25,304 nucleotides of DNA from a virus, in the IMG/VR virus record IMGVR_UViG_3300048930_000750, positions 1 through 25,304 of that record. One strand, given 5' to 3'. Of this stretch, positions 1-5,707 are shown piece by piece. Below the pieces are notes generated by a model. The model did not search any database. It was not told where the DNA came from and saw nothing but the letters and a program-made list of their open reading frames with translations. The translations under genes were made by a program, and so were the position numbers. How positions within the stretch are numbered: position 1 is the first letter of the stretch; the number at the start of each line of letters is the position of its first letter.

Positions 1-349
1 GCGGGTGTTCGCTGCCGAAGTAGATGCCTTCCTTGCGGTCGGGTACGCCGGAGGTGAGTTCGCCGCCGAGCGGGAACCAACCACGCCATGCCGAGCCGGC
101 CCTGGCCATCTCGATGCTCCGCTTCTCGGCGTCGGGGCGGGCGAAGAACGCGTGTGATGCGTCTTCGAGTCGATCCTGGAGCTCGGCGGGGATGCCGTGC
201 CCGACAATCGAGAAGAAGCCGACCCGTCGACAGGCATCATCGATGGCCTGGGCAACGCGCTCCCGGTCACCGGGATCGGAGGCGAGGTCCAGCATCGCCG
301 AGACGTCGATCATCGGTATCGACTCGTCCTGGGGTGCGGCCTCGTCCAC
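1..349 (-). CDS. 2-oxoglutarate/Fe(II)-dependent oxygenase (isopenicillin N synthase-like), N-terminal part
   Basis: This is a host gene cut by the window start; only about 116 codons are visible. The minus-strand reading contains SIPMIDVSAML, then ACRRVGFFSIVGHGIP and a later SAWRGWFPLGGE, which are hallmarks of the DIOX_N domain of the isopenicillin N synthase family. That family oxidises small molecules using 2-oxoglutarate or O2 with a His-Asp-His bound iron; the iron ligands lie beyond the edge. I chose the GTG at 349 because the conserved IP-x-IDxS motif should lie inside the protein. The internal ATG at 313 and an ATG at 463, in the same open frame, are alternatives. The gene points away from the tRNA and is probably chromosomal rather than phage DNA. 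The family is fairly sure; the substrate is unknown. Confidence 0.8.
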   Translation of the reverse strand, partial: MDEAAPQDESIPMIDVSAMLDLASDPGDRERVAQAIDDACRRVGFFSIVGHGIPAELQDRLEDASHAFFARPDAEKRSIEMARAGSAWRGWFPLGGELTSGVPDRKEGIYFGSEHP

Positions 350-496
350 GAGACACCAAACGTAGTGAATTTGCCGCCAGCGCGGATGGGTGATCGCGCC
401 GTGGATTGCCTGACTCGACGATTTGCGCCGCACACGGACGTTCTCGTCGAATCGCGCTATCATCGTGCTTCCCAAACCCCCGAAGTCAGGGGTCGA

Positions 497-573
497 GGGC
501 GCGTAGCTCAGTTGGTTAGAGCGCTACCATGACACGGTAGAGGTCCCGGGTTCGAGTCCCGTCGTGCCCACCA
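497..573 (+). tRNA. tRNA-Val(GAC), integration target
   Basis: A complete cloverleaf can be read. The acceptor stem GGGCGCG pairs with CGTGCCC at 563-569. The D-arm contains AGCTCAGTTGGTTAGAGC. The anticodon stem CTACC/GGTAG encloses the loop ATGACAC, giving anticodon GAC (valine, codon GTC). The T-arm has GGTTCGAGTCC. Discriminator A570 is followed by an encoded CCA at 571-573. An integrase gene starts 110 bases downstream in the same direction, so this tRNA is the likely attachment gene, kept functional by the integrated element. Confidence 0.95.
535..573 (+). other. probable attL core (tRNA 3' half)
   Basis: Tyrosine integrases encoded beside a tRNA generally recombine in the tRNA 3' half, from the anticodon loop to the CCA end. 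Here the tRNA is intact and the integrase lies just to the right, so this end is the tRNA-side junction. The core limits are inferred; the second copy would be outside the window to the right. Confidence 0.4.
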
Positions 574-574
574 G

Positions 575-622
575 AGAACCCCCAGCGTAACGGCCATTTC
601 CGGCCGGTTCGCTGGGGGTTCT
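575..622 (+). terminator. tRNA transcription terminator
   Basis: A perfect 13-bp stem pairs AGAACCCCCAGCG (575-587) with CGCTGGGGGTTCT (610-622). Its GC-rich loop itself contains a CGGCC/GGCCG pairing, and TTTC follows. It starts two bases after the CCA end and fits an intrinsic terminator for the tRNA. It may also insulate the prophage from tRNA transcription. Confidence 0.75.
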
Positions 623-669
623 TTCGCGTCCGGCGCGCGACCCGTGCGACCGAGGGTCGCGTGCGACGC

Positions 670-683
670 TACGTTCGGCGCCC
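670..683 (+). promoter_or_regulatory. candidate -10 for a leaderless integrase mRNA
   Basis: TACGTT at 670-675 fits the actinobacterial TAnnnT -10 pattern and ends 8 bases before the integrase ATG, which has no Shine-Dalgarno sequence. Transcription would begin at or next to the start codon. No convincing -35 is visible. Confidence 0.3.
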
Positions 684-1766
684 ATGTACACCCGCAAGCT
701 GCCGTCCGGTGTCTGGCAGGCCACGGCCAAACACAACGGGCTGGTACGCACAGCGACAGCGCCGACGAAGTCGCAAGCGATCCAGAAAGGCGCCGAGCTG
801 CTCGTCGAACTCGGCGGCTCCACGATCGACATCGCCCCTCAGGCGACGGTAGCGGTCGTCCTCGCCGAGCACCGCGCTCGAGCGCACGAGTCGTGGTCGG
901 CGCAGTACCTCGCCGACTTCGACCGCATGACCCGCCGCCTACCCGACGACTTCGCCGCCCGGCCCGCCGGCGGTGTGCACCCGGCCGACGTCGACGCCCT
1001 GTACCGCCGCCTCCACACCGCAGGGATGTCGCCGCATCGGCTGCAGCGGCTCCACGGGTTCCTCTCCGGGGCGTTCCGCCGTGCCGCCACCAACGGGTGG
1101 ATCCGTTCGTCGCCGTGCACGAGGGTGACTCCACCCACAGCGCAGCTCCCCGATCTGGTCGTGCCTACCGCGGCGCAGGTCGCCGCGATCATCGCCGCCA
1201 CACCCGAGGGGTCGCGACGGCTCTTCGTTCGGACCGCTGCGATCACCGGCGCACGACGTGGCGAACTCGTCGGACTGCAGTGGGACGACCTGGCCGTCGA
1301 CCGTCACGAGGTCGTGATCCGCCGCACCCGCGCCCGCGGGGCGAAGGGCGAGGCATACACAGGGATCGGCAAGACCGGCCGACGCGGACACCGCGTGCTC
1401 ACCCTCGACCCGGTCACCGTCGCCGGACTCCATGCCATGCACCTCGAGCAACGCGCCCAGGCGACAGCGAACCGGCTCCCGTCACCGGTGTGGATCTTCA
1501 CCCTCGACGCCGGCGCCACGCCGTGGCATCCCGACCACGCCACCGACGTGTTCAACACCGCACGCACCGACGCCAAGGTGCCCGGGGTTCGCTTGCATGA
1601 TCTGCGTCACTACGTCGCCACCAGCATGTTGCAGGACGGGGAGTCACCGATCGATGTCGCCGGCCAGCTCGGCGACACCGTGCCCACCGTGCTGCGCACC
1701 TACGCCCACTACCTGCCCGGCCGTGGGCGCGACGCTGCGCTGCGTCGTGCGGCCGCCCTCGGGTGA
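684..1766 (+). CDS. int: tyrosine-recombinase phage integrase
   Basis: This 360-residue protein would integrate and excise the prophage at the adjacent tRNA-Val gene. The first ~50 residues look like an arm-type DNA-binding domain (TRKLPSGVWQATAK), residues ~55-145 like the SAM-like core-binding domain, and ~160-355 like the catalytic domain. Catalytic residues can be read: R191 in TGARRGEL, K230 in GKTGRRGHR, H305 and R308 in HDLRH, and the nucleophile Y340 in LRTYAHY. The usual third His of LGH is Asp (LGDT, D331), a variant position in this family. The ATG lacks a ribosome-binding site but has a -10-like TACGTT just upstream. The stop abuts the stop of the convergent neighbour (TGATCA, 1764-1769). 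Confidence 0.95.
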   Translation: MYTRKLPSGVWQATAKHNGLVRTATAPTKSQAIQKGAELLVELGGSTIDIAPQATVAVVLAEHRARAHESWSAQYLADFDRMTRRLPDDFAARPAGGVHPADVDALYRRLHTAGMSPHRLQRLHGFLSGAFRRAATNGWIRSSPCTRVTPPTAQLPDLVVPTAAQVAAIIAATPEGSRRLFVRTAAITGARRGELVGLQWDDLAVDRHEVVIRRTRARGAKGEAYTGIGKTGRRGHRVLTLDPVTVAGLHAMHLEQRAQATANRLPSPVWIFTLDAGATPWHPDHATDVFNTARTDAKVPGVRLHDLRHYVATSMLQDGESPIDVAGQLGDTVPTVLRTYAHYLPGRGRDAALRRAAALG

Positions 1767-2534
1767 TCAGGGCATCGGTGTGAGTGTGCCATTGATCTCG
1801 AGCGCGAAGTCGGTCGCGTCGACGATGACGATCCGGGTGCCTTCGCCGAGGTCGTTGTCGATGATGTCGAGCGTGCCGTCGAGTCGGGCCCAGTAGGAGC
1901 TTCCGCCGGTGCCGCCAGTGACGCTGTACCGCCCGGGTTGCACGTCGAGGTTGACGAGGAACACGCCGTCGGTGCAGCCTTCGGCGATCGGGTCGATCGG
2001 GAATGAGTCCTCGATGCGCAGCGCGCCGCCGCTGATCTCGACGTAGGCGTCGGTGGGTTGCACGACCATGATGTTGGGGCAGTTGTCGGTCAGCCCGTTG
2101 TCGATGATCTCCTGAGCGGCATCGAGACGGGCCCAGTATCCGCCGACTCGGAACACACCGGGCTGGATGTCGGTACCGACCACGTACACCCCGCCGGAGA
2201 TCGTGGGATCCGGGATCGTGGTCGTCGTGGTGGTGCTCTCGGTCGTGGTGGTAGCCGCCTCCGTCGTATCGGGCGTCTCGGTGGTCGCGGGAGCGTCGGT
2301 GGTTGCTGTCTCCTCGATGGCCGGCGCTGTGTCGGTGGGCTCGGTGGTCTGAGGCTCGGCGTCGGCCTCTTCTTCAGGTGACGCCAGCGCGCCGATCGCG
2401 CCGAAGGCAACAACGGCCCCGATCACCAGCCACGCCCAGGTCGGGAGCTTGGCCCGCTTCTTCTTCCACCACGGAGCGGCTGCCGGATCCGTCGAGGGGG
2501 TGGATGCAGGTGGTGGGAACTGTCCGTCCGTCAT
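1767..2534 (-). CDS. membrane-anchored protein with two extracellular repeat domains; prophage accessory gene
   Basis: The 255-residue protein starts with a Pro-rich cytoplasmic segment and a WWKKKRAKL basic stretch. One transmembrane helix follows (about 33-53, WAWLVIGAVVAFGAIGAL), then an acidic Thr-rich linker (about 55-110). Two copies of a domain come last (about 114-176 and 188-250), each with a pattern close to GVYVVGTDIQPGVFRV...YWARLD...IIDN. That pattern recalls the short beta domains seen in many actinobacterial lipoproteins and surface proteins. Cys152 and Cys187 could form a disulphide outside the cell. It lies between integrase and repressor, is expressed from the prophage-silent direction, and has its own TACGGT box 6 bases before the ATG. 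This suggests a lysogenic-conversion (moron) gene. The function is unknown. Confidence 0.75.
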   Translation of the reverse strand: MTDGQFPPPASTPSTDPAAAPWWKKKRAKLPTWAWLVIGAVVAFGAIGALASPEEEADAEPQTTEPTDTAPAIEETATTDAPATTETPDTTEAATTTTESTTTTTTIPDPTISGGVYVVGTDIQPGVFRVGGYWARLDAAQEIIDNGLTDNCPNIMVVQPTDAYVEISGGALRIEDSFPIDPIAEGCTDGVFLVNLDVQPGRYSVTGGTGGSSYWARLDGTLDIIDNDLGEGTRIVIVDATDFALEINGTLTPMP

Positions 2535-2540
2535 GCCGAG

Positions 2541-2546
2541 ACCGTA
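2541..2546 (-). promoter_or_regulatory. candidate -10 for the minus-strand accessory gene
   Basis: Read on the minus strand, TACGGT lies exactly 6 bases before the ATG at 2534 and fits TAnnnT. No Shine-Dalgarno sequence is present, so a leaderless transcript is likely. The -35 is weak. Confidence 0.35.
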
Positions 2547-2672
2547 GCCGCGCGACCGACATCGGCCGAACCTTGTGACACCCTCGCGCGCATCATCTCG
2601 GGATGGCGGAACTTGACCAACTGTGGGACTTGGTGGCGGAGATCGAGGAACTACTGGAAGAGCGGACGATTC

Positions 2673-3125
2673 TCATTGAGCACGCATCCGAGGTGCTCTG
2701 TCGAGAGACCGAAGGGCATCGGCAACCTGACGAAGTTGCTCGTCTGACTCCAAGGTCTCTTTCAGCAGCAGCAGCGTCGTCCGGACAACTTGCGTCAGTT
2801 CATCAACTTGCCGACGCACGTCGTCGTCGAGTGGGATAGGACTTCCGCTGTCGACGAGTTGGGGTTCCTCGCCTCGAAGGAGTCGGTCGATGCTGTCGGG
2901 GGTCCACCCAAACGCCCTCGTCACCGGCCCGGTCGTGCGCTCCTGATACGAGCGGATCTTGCCCTTTCGGAGGTTCTTCAGACCTTCAAGGCTGAGTCCG
3001 GTCGCCTTTCTGAGCGAGGTCGGGGTGTAGCCCAGCTCGACGCGGCGTTGCTCGATCCGTTGCGCCAGGTGGTCGGAGGTCTCCCGCACCCCCACAACGT
3101 GACACAAACGTTTGGAAAACTCCAC
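2673..3125 (-). CDS. HTH-type phage repressor (immunity-like)
   Basis: A 150-residue DNA-binding protein divergent from a small Cro-like gene, the standard position of a temperate-phage repressor. Residues ~19-85 (LAQRIEQRRVELGYTPTSLR onward, then a GLSLEGLKNLRKG helix) resemble an XRE-type helix-turn-helix. Residues ~100-145 are Leu-rich and probably a dimerising helix. There is no LexA-like Ser/Lys self-cleavage domain, so induction by RecA-driven autocleavage is unlikely. The GTG start at 3125 is supported by a TGTAAT box ending 5 bases upstream on the minus strand, which would give a leaderless mRNA. GTG codons 11 and 13 are alternative starts. A perfect CAAACGTTTG palindrome sits inside codons 4-7 and could serve autoregulation. 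Confidence 0.75.
   Translation of the reverse strand: MEFSKRLCHVVGVRETSDHLAQRIEQRRVELGYTPTSLRKATGLSLEGLKNLRKGKIRSYQERTTGPVTRAFGWTPDSIDRLLRGEEPQLVDSGSPIPLDDDVRRQVDELTQVVRTTLLLLKETLESDEQLRQVADALRSLDRAPRMRAQ
3105..3114. promoter_or_regulatory. palindrome CAAACGTTTG at the start of the repressor gene
   Basis: A perfect 10-bp palindrome lies just downstream of the presumed leaderless start of the repressor. Related, less perfect elements lie at 3201-3210 (CAACGTGTTG) and 3220-3229 (GAAACGTTGG) on the other side of the control region. It is a possible operator. Confidence 0.35.
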
Positions 3126-3130
3126 CCCTG

Positions 3131-3136
3131 ATTACA
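3131..3136 (-). promoter_or_regulatory. -10 box of the repressor promoter
   Basis: TGTAAT on the minus strand (5 of 6 matches to TATAAT) ends 5 bases before the GTG start at 3125, placing the transcription start at the start codon. An inverted repeat ACACC-N5-GGTGT (3136-3150) lies immediately upstream. No clear -35 is visible. Confidence 0.4.
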
Positions 3137-3202
3137 CACCACAACGGTGTACTTCGTCCCAACCCCAGCGCGTTGCTCCAGCGTACGAGGCGATTTGGCC
3201 CA

Positions 3203-3216
3203 ACGTGTTGACACGT
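3203..3216. promoter_or_regulatory. operator-like inverted repeat over the early -35
   Basis: ACGTGT-TG-ACACGT has perfect 6-bp arms and covers the TTGACA -35 hexamer at 3208-3213. This is the expected place for a repressor to block the early promoter. Confidence 0.5.
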
Positions 3217-3236
3217 GGGGAAACGTTGGACACAAT
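3208..3236 (+). promoter_or_regulatory. early rightward promoter
   Basis: A perfect -35 TTGACA (3208-3213), an exact 17-base spacer and a -10-like CACAAT (3231-3236, 4 of 6 matches) lie upstream of the Cro-like gene. The -10 ends 6 bases before the ATG at 3243, so the mRNA would be leaderless. Both hexamers lie inside inverted repeats. Confidence 0.65.
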
Positions 3237-3241
3237 GTGTC
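3229..3241. promoter_or_regulatory. operator-like inverted repeat over the early -10
   Basis: GACACA-A-TGTGTC has perfect 6-bp arms and overlaps the -10 hexamer of the early promoter. It shares ACAC/GTGT half-sites with the repeat over the -35. Confidence 0.5.
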
Positions 3242-3242
3242 T

Positions 3243-3497
3243 ATGGCACGACCCAAGGGGCATCGGATGTCACCGGCCGCATGGACCGACATCCTCAACA
3301 TCAAGGGCTTGACGCTCACGCAAGCCGCTGAACTGGCCGACATTCAGCGAGCCACACTCAGCGGCCTCTCCGGAGGTCACGCCCGAGCGTCGGTACCGAT
3401 GGCGCACGCGATCGCCAATGCGGTTGGCTGCCATCCCGAGACGTTGTTCCCGACTCTTCGGGCCGTGTTTGTCGAGGCCGAGCAGGTAGCGGCATGA
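3243..3497 (+). CDS. Cro-like XRE-family HTH regulator
   Basis: An 84-residue protein, first gene of the rightward early operon. Residues ~10-70 form an XRE helix-turn-helix: LTLTQAAELADIQRATLSGL gives the two DNA-binding helices and VPMAHAIANAVGCHPETLF the following helices. The size and divergent position fit a Cro-type repressor or early activator. The ATG at 3243 is preferred over upstream in-frame codons because the promoter -10 ends 6 bases before it. The stop overlaps the next gene's start as ATGA, implying translational coupling. Confidence 0.8.
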   Translation: MARPKGHRMSPAAWTDILNIKGLTLTQAAELADIQRATLSGLSGGHARASVPMAHAIANAVGCHPETLFPTLRAVFVEAEQVAA

Positions 3498-4036
3498 CGA
3501 TCTCATGGGACCTACCGAGAGTGCTCGGCTGGTCCATCGTCACTGACCCGCTCGGCAGGATCTGGAGACTCCCAGTTGAGGATGACCGTCAGCCAGAGGT
3601 CATCGGACGCGACAGCTTCGATGCCGGCTGCTCCCATCTCTCGATCCCGACCGGCGTGGGCTCCTACGTCTACGTCCATCGCAACGCCGCCGGTGAGGTT
3701 CTCTATGTCGGGAGCACGACCAATCCGCTCGGCCGGACAGCGAATCACCTGGCAGGCAGCAACGGCAAGAGTCGTTGGTTCGGAGATGTGGCTGCGATCG
3801 AGTGGATCGCCTGCGATGACGAACGCTCGATGCGGTTCCTCGAGGGCCGACTCATCGAGCACTTCGCGCCGTCTCAGAACAAGCAGGGCAATCCGGAGGC
3901 GAAGCGCCCCCAGCGAGATGCTCCCGCCCCGCTGGAGTCGTGCGACGTCGATGCGCTGCAGTCGCTGCACCGACGCAGCCCGAAGAACGTGGAAGCTGCG
4001 CTTGCGTGTATCGCTTCGGTCGGGAGCTCGTCGTGA
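3494..4036 (+). CDS. GIY-YIG nuclease-domain protein
   Basis: A 180-residue protein. The GIY-YIG core spans about residues 56-130. The motif pair reads YVY (58-60) and YVG (71-73), followed by R81, H85 and the metal-binding Glu E117 in MRFLEGRLIEHFAP, ending with the family's N129. The family cuts DNA using a single metal ion; members act in repair, restriction and homing. All catalytic positions look present, so it may be active. The N-terminal ~50 residues and the C-terminal ~50 are not recognised. It is translationally coupled to the Cro-like gene by ATGA and to the next gene by GTGA. A homing role is not obvious because it is the second gene of a regulated operon. A role in host-DNA cutting or exclusion of other phages is possible. 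Confidence 0.8.
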   Translation: MTISWDLPRVLGWSIVTDPLGRIWRLPVEDDRQPEVIGRDSFDAGCSHLSIPTGVGSYVYVHRNAAGEVLYVGSTTNPLGRTANHLAGSNGKSRWFGDVAAIEWIACDDERSMRFLEGRLIEHFAPSQNKQGNPEAKRPQRDAPAPLESCDVDALQSLHRRSPKNVEAALACIASVGSSS

Positions 4037-4266
4037 CTGCGATCGCGGCAGTGACCCGCCAGCCGCTCACCCTGCGTCTCGTGGACGCTGCCGAGTTGCT
4101 CGGGTACTCGCCGTCGACTTTCCGTCGCCTGGTGGCCGCTGGTGCTCTGCCCGGGCCGATCGATCCGACGTTGTCGCCGAAGCTGCGTCGATGGTCGCGT
4201 CCGCTGCTCGAGCGGTACGCCGCCGGTGCCCCAGTGGTGACCGAGTTGCGGGCGGTGGCGTCGTGA
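4033..4266 (+). CDS. small AlpA/Xis-like HTH protein
   Basis: A 77-residue protein starting at a GTG that overlaps the previous stop (GTGA). LRLVDAAELLGYSPSTFRRL (about 14-33) followed by VAAGALPGPIDP and a C-terminal WSRPLLERYAA is the pattern of a MerR/AlpA-type winged helix, used by phage excisionases and by small DNA-recognition subunits. As the only such protein near the integrase it is the best candidate for a recombination directionality factor, although it could be a regulator. Confidence 0.65.
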   Translation: MTAIAAVTRQPLTLRLVDAAELLGYSPSTFRRLVAAGALPGPIDPTLSPKLRRWSRPLLERYAAGAPVVTELRAVAS

Positions 4267-4424
4267 TCGTCCGGGCTGTTCTCGGCGTCGTCCTGATCGG
4301 TGTCGGTGTCGGTCTGGCAGCGTCACCGGAGATCGGTGGCCTCGTGTCGGTCGGGTTCGTCTGCTTCGTCGCCGGGGTTGCGTTCGTGGCGTCGGCGCTC
4401 GTCGACGTGCTGGGGGTGGAGTGA
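4263..4424 (+). CDS. small two-helix membrane protein
   Basis: A 53-residue hydrophobic protein beginning at a GTG that overlaps the preceding stop. It consists almost entirely of two predicted membrane helices (VLGVVLIGVGVGLAAS and VGFVCFVAGVAFVASALVDV) joined by PEIGGLVS. Small membrane proteins in lysogeny operons sometimes act in superinfection exclusion, but nothing here proves that role. Confidence 0.55.
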   Translation: MIVRAVLGVVLIGVGVGLAASPEIGGLVSVGFVCFVAGVAFVASALVDVLGVE

Positions 4425-4717
4425 TGGTCGCGCCGGTGTTCGAGTGCATGGCGATCGAGTTGTCCCGGTTCTCGGGTGGCGCGCCGTCGTACTTCACGAT
4501 CGATGAGACCGACGCGGTGGCGTGGGCGAAGGCGAACACGTCCCGTGATCAGCAGGTGACGATCGACGTGTGCGCCCCTGGGGACGTGAGCACGTTCGCG
4601 GTGCGCACGATCCACCACGACGGTTCCGACTCGGGGTGGCGCTGCTGGCGTGACGGCACCCTCGTCGGAGCGATCTCGCTCGATGCGTTGTTCAACCGGA
4701 AGCCGGCGGTCGCGTGA
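4424..4717 (+). CDS. hypothetical phage protein (97 aa)
   Basis: No family is recognised. The protein is mixed alpha/beta in character with several Trp and Cys residues (GWRCWRDGTLVGAISLDALF) and no membrane segment. ATG 4424 overlaps the preceding stop as TGATG; the in-frame GTG at 4421 is equally possible. It sits in a tightly coupled operon between a small membrane protein and another hypothetical gene. Confidence 0.6.
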   Translation: MVAPVFECMAIELSRFSGGAPSYFTIDETDAVAWAKANTSRDQQVTIDVCAPGDVSTFAVRTIHHDGSDSGWRCWRDGTLVGAISLDALFNRKPAVA

Positions 4718-4989
4718 TGGCCCGCGCCGACCGGTTCGAGATCGCTCCGCACCGTGAGCAGCACCCCGCCAACGTCGTGCCGTTGCAGCGCCCGGTCGCG
4801 GTGAACCCGCGTCATCCTTCGGTGCGCGCCGAGATGTTCGATCAGGACCTTGCCGCCCCGGACCAGTTCGTGAAGCTCTCGAGGGTCGAAGCAGCCCACA
4901 TCGCCACGTTGCTGAACGTCGCCCGCGGTCACCTCCCGTCGCCGAGAGCTGTCGATGAGGCGATCCGTCTGCTCGGAGGGAAACGATGA
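4717..4989 (+). CDS. hypothetical phage protein (90 aa)
   Basis: Unrecognised. The N-terminal half is Pro/His/Arg-rich and probably disordered (HREQHPANVVPLQRPVAVNP). The C-terminal half forms helices (KLSRVEAAHIATLLNVARG, SPRAVDEAIRLL). ATG 4717 overlaps the preceding stop as TGATG, with GTG 4714 as an alternative. The gene ends in an ATGA overlap with the next one. Confidence 0.55.
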   Translation: MARADRFEIAPHREQHPANVVPLQRPVAVNPRHPSVRAEMFDQDLAAPDQFVKLSRVEAAHIATLLNVARGHLPSPRAVDEAIRLLGGKR

Positions 4990-5129
4990 GCACCACCCCT
5001 ACGGCTCCGCCGTTCCCGGCGCTGATCACGTGCGCATTCTGCGACCAGCACATTCCCACTGTGCGTCTCGCCCAGCACACCCGTGACGAGTGCCAGGCAC
5101 TCGCCGCCAAGCGAGCCAAGCCGTGCTGA
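4986..5129 (+). CDS. 47-aa zinc-finger-like protein
   Basis: A tiny gene coupled by ATGA to its predecessor. ITCAFCDQHIPTVRLAQHTRDEC gives CxxC followed by His and Cys at finger spacing (C16, C19, H31, C36), a plausible single zinc knuckle. Such mini-proteins usually bind nucleic acid or protein partners. High third-position GC and overlaps at both ends support coding. Confidence 0.55.
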   Translation: MSTTPTAPPFPALITCAFCDQHIPTVRLAQHTRDECQALAAKRAKPC

Positions 5130-5239
5130 TCTGGGTGGCACTGACCGTCATGTTCGTAGCGGCCGTGTGGTGGACCGATCCGGAACGCGCACGGCGTCGC
5201 CGTTCCCGTCGTCGATGGCACGTGAAACCACCGTCGTAG
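5123..5239 (+). CDS. 38-aa single-pass membrane protein with a basic tail
   Basis: It starts at GTG 5123, overlapping the previous gene by seven bases (GTGCTGA). The sequence is one membrane helix (LIWVALTVMFVAAVWW) followed by an Arg-rich cytoplasmic tail (ERARRRRSRRRWHV). It closes the early operon. The function is unknown; a membrane-interfering mini-protein is possible. Confidence 0.45.
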   Translation: MLIWVALTVMFVAAVWWTDPERARRRRSRRRWHVKPPS

Positions 5240-5383
5240 CTCGACGCAGACGGCGTGAGTTCACGGTCGTTGTCTGCTCCTGCCCCGTGCTCGTCTCCGG
5301 GGGTCGAACGAGACGGGTGACTTCGCCGGGTGGAAAGCAACCCGGCACCTTCCGCAGAACACCGAATCCCGAAGGGGGAATGA
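5240..5383. other. intergenic region with two hairpins between operons
   Basis: This is the first sizeable gap after the Cro-led operon. It holds CGTCTC (5292-5297) pairing with GAGACG (5310-5315), and a 7-bp stem GCCGGGT/ACCCGGC (5325-5331 with 5340-5346). The second may be a weak terminator without a T-tract. A strong AAGGGGG ribosome-binding sequence lies just before the next ATG. No convincing promoter was seen. Confidence 0.4.
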
Positions 5384-5707
5384 ATGGATACCGAAGATGA
5401 TCGCCGTCCGAAGTTCTCGGACTGGCTGGCCCAGCACCGCAACGGCCACCTCGATGACGACCTGACCGCCACGCTCGCCGAGCTGGCCGAGCGTGTGCTG
5501 TTCGAGGGCAAGCCCGGGTCGATCACGTTGAAGCTGTCGCTCTCGGAGAAGGGCGGCGGCGTGATCGTCGCTCACGAGGTGAAGGCAACCGCTCCGAAGG
5601 TGAAGACCGAAGCCTTCTACTACGTCGACGACGGAGTGCTGTCGTCCCGCGACCCGAACCAACCGCAACTCCCGTACGCAGACACCTCCGAGAGGACACA
5701 GCCATGA
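5384..5707 (+). CDS. hypothetical phage protein (107 aa), partner of the DUF2303-like protein
   Basis: A strong ribosome-binding site (AAGGGGG, about 6 bases before the ATG) opens this operon. The protein starts with an acidic helix, followed by LTATLAELAERVLFEGKPGS and a beta-rich stretch (ITLKLSLSEKGGGVIVAHEV), ending in a flexible tail. It is coupled by ATGA to the following DUF2303-like gene, suggesting that the two act together. The function is not known. Confidence 0.65.
   Translation: MDTEDDRRPKFSDWLAQHRNGHLDDDLTATLAELAERVLFEGKPGSITLKLSLSEKGGGVIVAHEVKATAPKVKTEAFYYVDDGVLSSRDPNQPQLPYADTSERTQP

Noticed and set aside
497-573. Second tRNA or tmRNA genes elsewhere in the window
   Set aside because: No other cloverleaf with a T-arm and CCA was found. 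Other GGTTCGA strings lack pairing partners.
2603-2839. Plus-strand frame of 78 codons with a helical acidic start
   Set aside because: It overlaps the repressor gene by 167 bases, has no ribosome-binding site or -10 box, and its second half has shadow-type composition (Ser/Ala/Arg runs).
4067-5221. Minus-strand open frame of 384 codons
   Set aside because: It covers a chain of coupled small plus-strand genes. The composition is Arg/Thr-rich without recognisable domains.
5292-5346. Promoter for the 5384 operon
   Set aside because: Only hairpins are visible. No pair of -35 and -10 hexamers at acceptable spacing was found.
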